Shown: one piece after another, positions 61,764 through 64,000 of the stretch
How the letters are laid out: the number at the start of each line of letters is the position of its first letter
Position numbering within the stretch: the first letter of the stretch is position 1
Assembly (NCBI GenBank): GCA_965243625.1
Contig: CBDEVI010000002.1
Span: 62,001-126,000 of the forward strand
Direction of reading: 5' to 3'
DNA: 64,000 bases
DNA from: JAJECS01 sp965243625
Lineage (GTDB): Bacteria > Chloroflexota > UBA11872
The notes under the pieces: generated by a model
The model's input: only the letters and a program-made list of their open reading frames with translations
Told to the model about the DNA's origin: nothing
The model's database searches: none
Translations under genes and position numbers: made by a program

Positions 61764-62975
61764 ATGATCAACCAGGCCAGCTACAGCGACGGGACCCGCA
61801 CCGCCACCATCACGCTCGAGCGCATCGACACGTGGCTCGAAGAGGACCAGACGGTCGTCAACTTTCCCGGCGTCGTCCCGCTCGACGGCGACCGGCTGTT
61901 CATGACGATTCACTGGTCGCGCCACGGCGACGAGGGGAAGTTTGGCGACCCCACCCGCGCCTACCTTTCCGATGACGCCGGCGAGACGTGGTCCGAAGCC
62001 CCGCGAGACTTCCCCATGGTCACCCGTGACCCCCGCACCGGTTGGATGACCGAAAACTGGGACTCGGGCGCGTGGGGGTTCCTGCGCGACGGCTCTATCG
62101 CCCGCGTCGATCACAACACCCACCAGCAGCACACGCTGGGCCACGACCGCTCGCAAGGACACATGCACGAGCGGTTTCAGCAGGAGGACCCGGAGTTTCG
62201 CTGGCACCGCTACGCCCGCGACGGCTCCAAGCTGGAGCACTGGACGTTCAAGGTCGACGAGACGCCGCGCGAGCGGGCGTCCTACCAGTGCTATTCCCGC
62301 ATCCTGGAGTTGGACGACGGCGACATCCTGGTAGCGCTGGAGTGGGTCGACCTGCTGTCCGAGTCCGAACAGCACATCGACGGGAGCGGGCGCGTGCGCA
62401 AGTTCCGCTTCGGCACGTTCATCGTGCGCTCGAGTGACCGCGGGCGAACGTGGAAGCGCGTCGCGACGTTCGATCCGGCGGTGGTCAACCCGGTCTACGG
62501 CATCTTCGACCGCGGGGTGGACGAGGGCCTGGACGAGGCCGACCTCGCCGTGCTGCCGAACGGCGACATCCTCTGCGTGATGCGCACCGACTCGTACGCC
62601 CCGATGTTCCAGGCGCGCTCAACCGACGGCGGCCACACCTGGGGCGAGCCGGAGTCGACCGGCTGGCAGGGCGTGAAGCCGCGGCTTGAGGTGCTGCCCA
62701 ACGGCGTGCTGGCCTGCGCGGCGGGGCGTGGCGCCTACGGCAACCCGCAGGTGACCCACGTGACGCTGAGCCTCGACGGGACGGGCAATCACTGGGAATC
62801 GCCCTTCTACTTCCACACCGGCCCCGGCTGTTCCTACACCACCACCATGCAGCGCGACGGCAAGCTGCACGTGATGTTTTCCCACTCCGACTTCACCCGA
62901 GAGATGGGCACCCACGCCCTGCCAAATCAGAAGATCCGACGGGCGGTGCTGGACGTGCAGCTGAGCGAGGGGTAG
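61764..62975 (+). CDS. Sialidase-fold (BNR) protein, tandem copy 4 (most divergent)
   Basis: 403 residues; Asp boxes SDDAGETW, SSDRGRTW and STDGGHTW. It shares GPGCSYTTTMQRDGKLHV and RTDSYAPMFQARS with the other three but differs throughout, including MTIHWSRHGDEGKFGDPTRA in place of ARSRHGAE...DP. It is therefore older or under different selection. AAGGAG precedes its ATG. The next gene on the opposite strand ends 19 bp away, so this is the end of the array. Confidence 0.85.
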   Translation: MINQASYSDGTRTATITLERIDTWLEEDQTVVNFPGVVPLDGDRLFMTIHWSRHGDEGKFGDPTRAYLSDDAGETWSEAPRDFPMVTRDPRTGWMTENWDSGAWGFLRDGSIARVDHNTHQQHTLGHDRSQGHMHERFQQEDPEFRWHRYARDGSKLEHWTFKVDETPRERASYQCYSRILELDDGDILVALEWVDLLSESEQHIDGSGRVRKFRFGTFIVRSSDRGRTWKRVATFDPAVVNPVYGIFDRGVDEGLDEADLAVLPNGDILCVMRTDSYAPMFQARSTDGGHTWGEPESTGWQGVKPRLEVLPNGVLACAAGRGAYGNPQVTHVTLSLDGTGNHWESPFYFHTGPGCSYTTTMQRDGKLHVMFSHSDFTREMGTHALPNQKIRRAVLDVQLSEG

Positions 62976-62994
62976 CGCGGGCTGCCAGCTCGCT

Positions 62995-63993
62995 CTACGA
63001 GACGGCTGGTGTTCGAGCGGCGGTGTCGAAGTACGTGGGGAAGTACTGCGGGCAATTCGTTCCCAGCCACTCGACACTGAGCCGCACCCAGAGTTGCGGG
63101 TCGTAGTCGGGGAGGCAGGGCGGTTCCAGGCAGACGGGAATCGCGTCGGGGTCGGGCGCGCCGGCTTGCAGGATCGCGAATATCTCGGCAATTTCGACGC
63201 TGCCGTAGCCCACGGGCGCGTGAAAGAACTTGGGCTCGCCGGTGGTGGTGATGGATTGGACGCGCATGTCGCGCAGATGCGCCATGGCGACGTAGGGCGC
63301 GGCGAGCCGCGCGGCGTCGACCTGGTCCTCGACGACCGCCAAGCTGTTCGAAAAGTCGTAGTTGATCCGCAGCCACGGCGACGCGACGCCCTGGACCACC
63401 GGCACGATTTCGCTGATGCGGTAGTCCATGTGGTTCTCGAAGGCCAGCACGATCCCGAGGTCCTCCGCGACGGGGACGAGGTCGCGCAAGTTCTCGATCA
63501 TGCAGTCGATCTGGGCGGCCATCGGCACTTCTCGGCTGAAGTGCCCGAAGCGCAATCCGCCGTTGGGAACCGGCTGGCCGGGCGGCCCCGGCGGATCGGC
63601 GTTGACGATCTCGGTGAGGCGGCAGCCGCCGGCGCGCAGAATCTCGAGGCTGCGGGCGGCCTCCGTGCGCACGGCCGGCCATTCGTGACTTTCGACCGCC
63701 CACGCGCCGCTGACCGACCCGACCCACTCGACGCCGCATTCGGCCATGCGGCGCCCGGTGGCCGCGCTCGCCTCGGTGTCGGCGAACCAGCTGCTCCCCA
63801 TGTGCAGCGCCTCGAACCTGTGCTCGACGCACCGGTCGATCCACCAGTCCACGTGGTCGTCGAGCCCCGCCGGTCCCACCGTGGTGGTGCCGTAGGGGTA
63901 GCGCATGCCGCGGAAGCCGAACTCGGGACGGTCGATGCGCAGGCCCGGATAGGACACCCAGCGATACGCCGCCTGCGACCCGCCGAGCCTCAT
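62995..63993 (-). CDS. Xylose-isomerase-like TIM-barrel protein (sugar isomerase/epimerase)
   Basis: 332 residues from ATG 63993, though the frame is open to the right edge, so the start could lie outside. LAFENHMDYRISEI (Glu), LRINYDFSNSLAVV (Asp), MAHLRDMRVQS (His) and PVCLEPPCLPD (Glu) are the expected metal ligands of AP-endonuclease-2-type TIM barrels. It should isomerise or epimerise a sugar or inositol-derived keto compound. It is convergent with the four-gene sialidase-fold array. Confidence 0.8.
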   Translation of the reverse strand: MRLGGSQAAYRWVSYPGLRIDRPEFGFRGMRYPYGTTTVGPAGLDDHVDWWIDRCVEHRFEALHMGSSWFADTEASAATGRRMAECGVEWVGSVSGAWAVESHEWPAVRTEAARSLEILRAGGCRLTEIVNADPPGPPGQPVPNGGLRFGHFSREVPMAAQIDCMIENLRDLVPVAEDLGIVLAFENHMDYRISEIVPVVQGVASPWLRINYDFSNSLAVVEDQVDAARLAAPYVAMAHLRDMRVQSITTTGEPKFFHAPVGYGSVEIAEIFAILQAGAPDPDAIPVCLEPPCLPDYDPQLWVRLSVEWLGTNCPQYFPTYFDTAARTPAVS

Positions 63994-64000
63994 GACGCGG

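Overview
Organism. This is a gene-dense, high-GC chromosomal window. It reads like Chloroflexota, perhaps one of the free-living or sponge-associated aquatic lineages. Evidence includes a secreted HtrA-type protease carrying F-x-x-x-GG-V-x-x-FGFP repeats, many Rossmann and FAD oxidoreductases, a phytanoyl-CoA dioxygenase homologue, CehA/McbA and HpcH/HpaI enzymes, and several cytoplasmic sialidase-fold proteins. Small palindromic repeats of the GTAGGGGC...GCCCCTAC type are also abundant. No rRNA gene is present, so the phylum call is an inference of moderate strength.

Layout. 1-6.9 kb (+): the end of a GH42 beta-galactosidase, a BNR/sialidase-fold protein, a Kv-type potassium channel, an amidohydrolase, a flavin amine oxidase and an MscS channel. 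7-15.3 kb (-): a CehA/McbA metallohydrolase, a PhyH dioxygenase, purE with an isocitrate dehydrogenase, an FMN reductase, and an HpcH/HpaI aldolase coupled to a nucleoside phosphorylase. 15.4-18.3 kb (+): rfbB, a CPBP protease, tRNA-Arg(GCG) and an aldo/keto reductase. 18.5-23.5 kb (-): FAH-family hydrolase, 3-hydroxyacyl-CoA dehydrogenase, a TIM-barrel isomerase and the HtrA-like protease. 23.6-31.5 kb: PolX with a PHP domain, a DAO-family oxidase, an alpha/beta hydrolase, an NrdR-like protein with two zinc ribbons, a sugar nucleotidyltransferase, endonuclease V, a methyltransferase and a small orphan. 31.6-32.8 kb: an intact IS5-family element inside a dispersed repeat. 33-45.2 kb (-): a housekeeping block of a bifunctional nuclease, lysC, argH, argD, argB, argJ, argC, uppP, hppA and hisC. 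45.2-48.5 kb: an accessory island with repeats, an MNT/HEPN pair between two remnants of a restriction-modification gene, a REP-associated Y1 transposase with palindromes around and inside it, and a small conserved protein. 48.5-55.9 kb: two HAD hydrolases, a second sialidase-fold protein, YjbQ, and a polyol-type operon (zinc dehydrogenase, SDR, xylulokinase). 56-64 kb: formate-THF ligase, four tandem paralogous sialidase-fold genes and a xylose-isomerase-like TIM-barrel enzyme.

How it fits together. argC-J-B-D-H make arginine from glutamate without the argF and argG steps, which must lie elsewhere; lysC and hisC add aspartate-family and histidine steps. The flanks look like sugar and sugar-acid catabolism: GH42, six sialidase-fold proteins, two TIM-barrel isomerases, a dehydrogenase/xylulokinase operon and an HpcH/HpaI aldolase. 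The most notable items are the REP/Y1-transposase region, the MNT/HEPN pair between duplicated remnants, the double-ribbon NrdR, the four-gene sialidase-fold array, and a tRNA-Arg with the bacterially unusual anticodon GCG whose 5' end carries the stop codon of the upstream gene.
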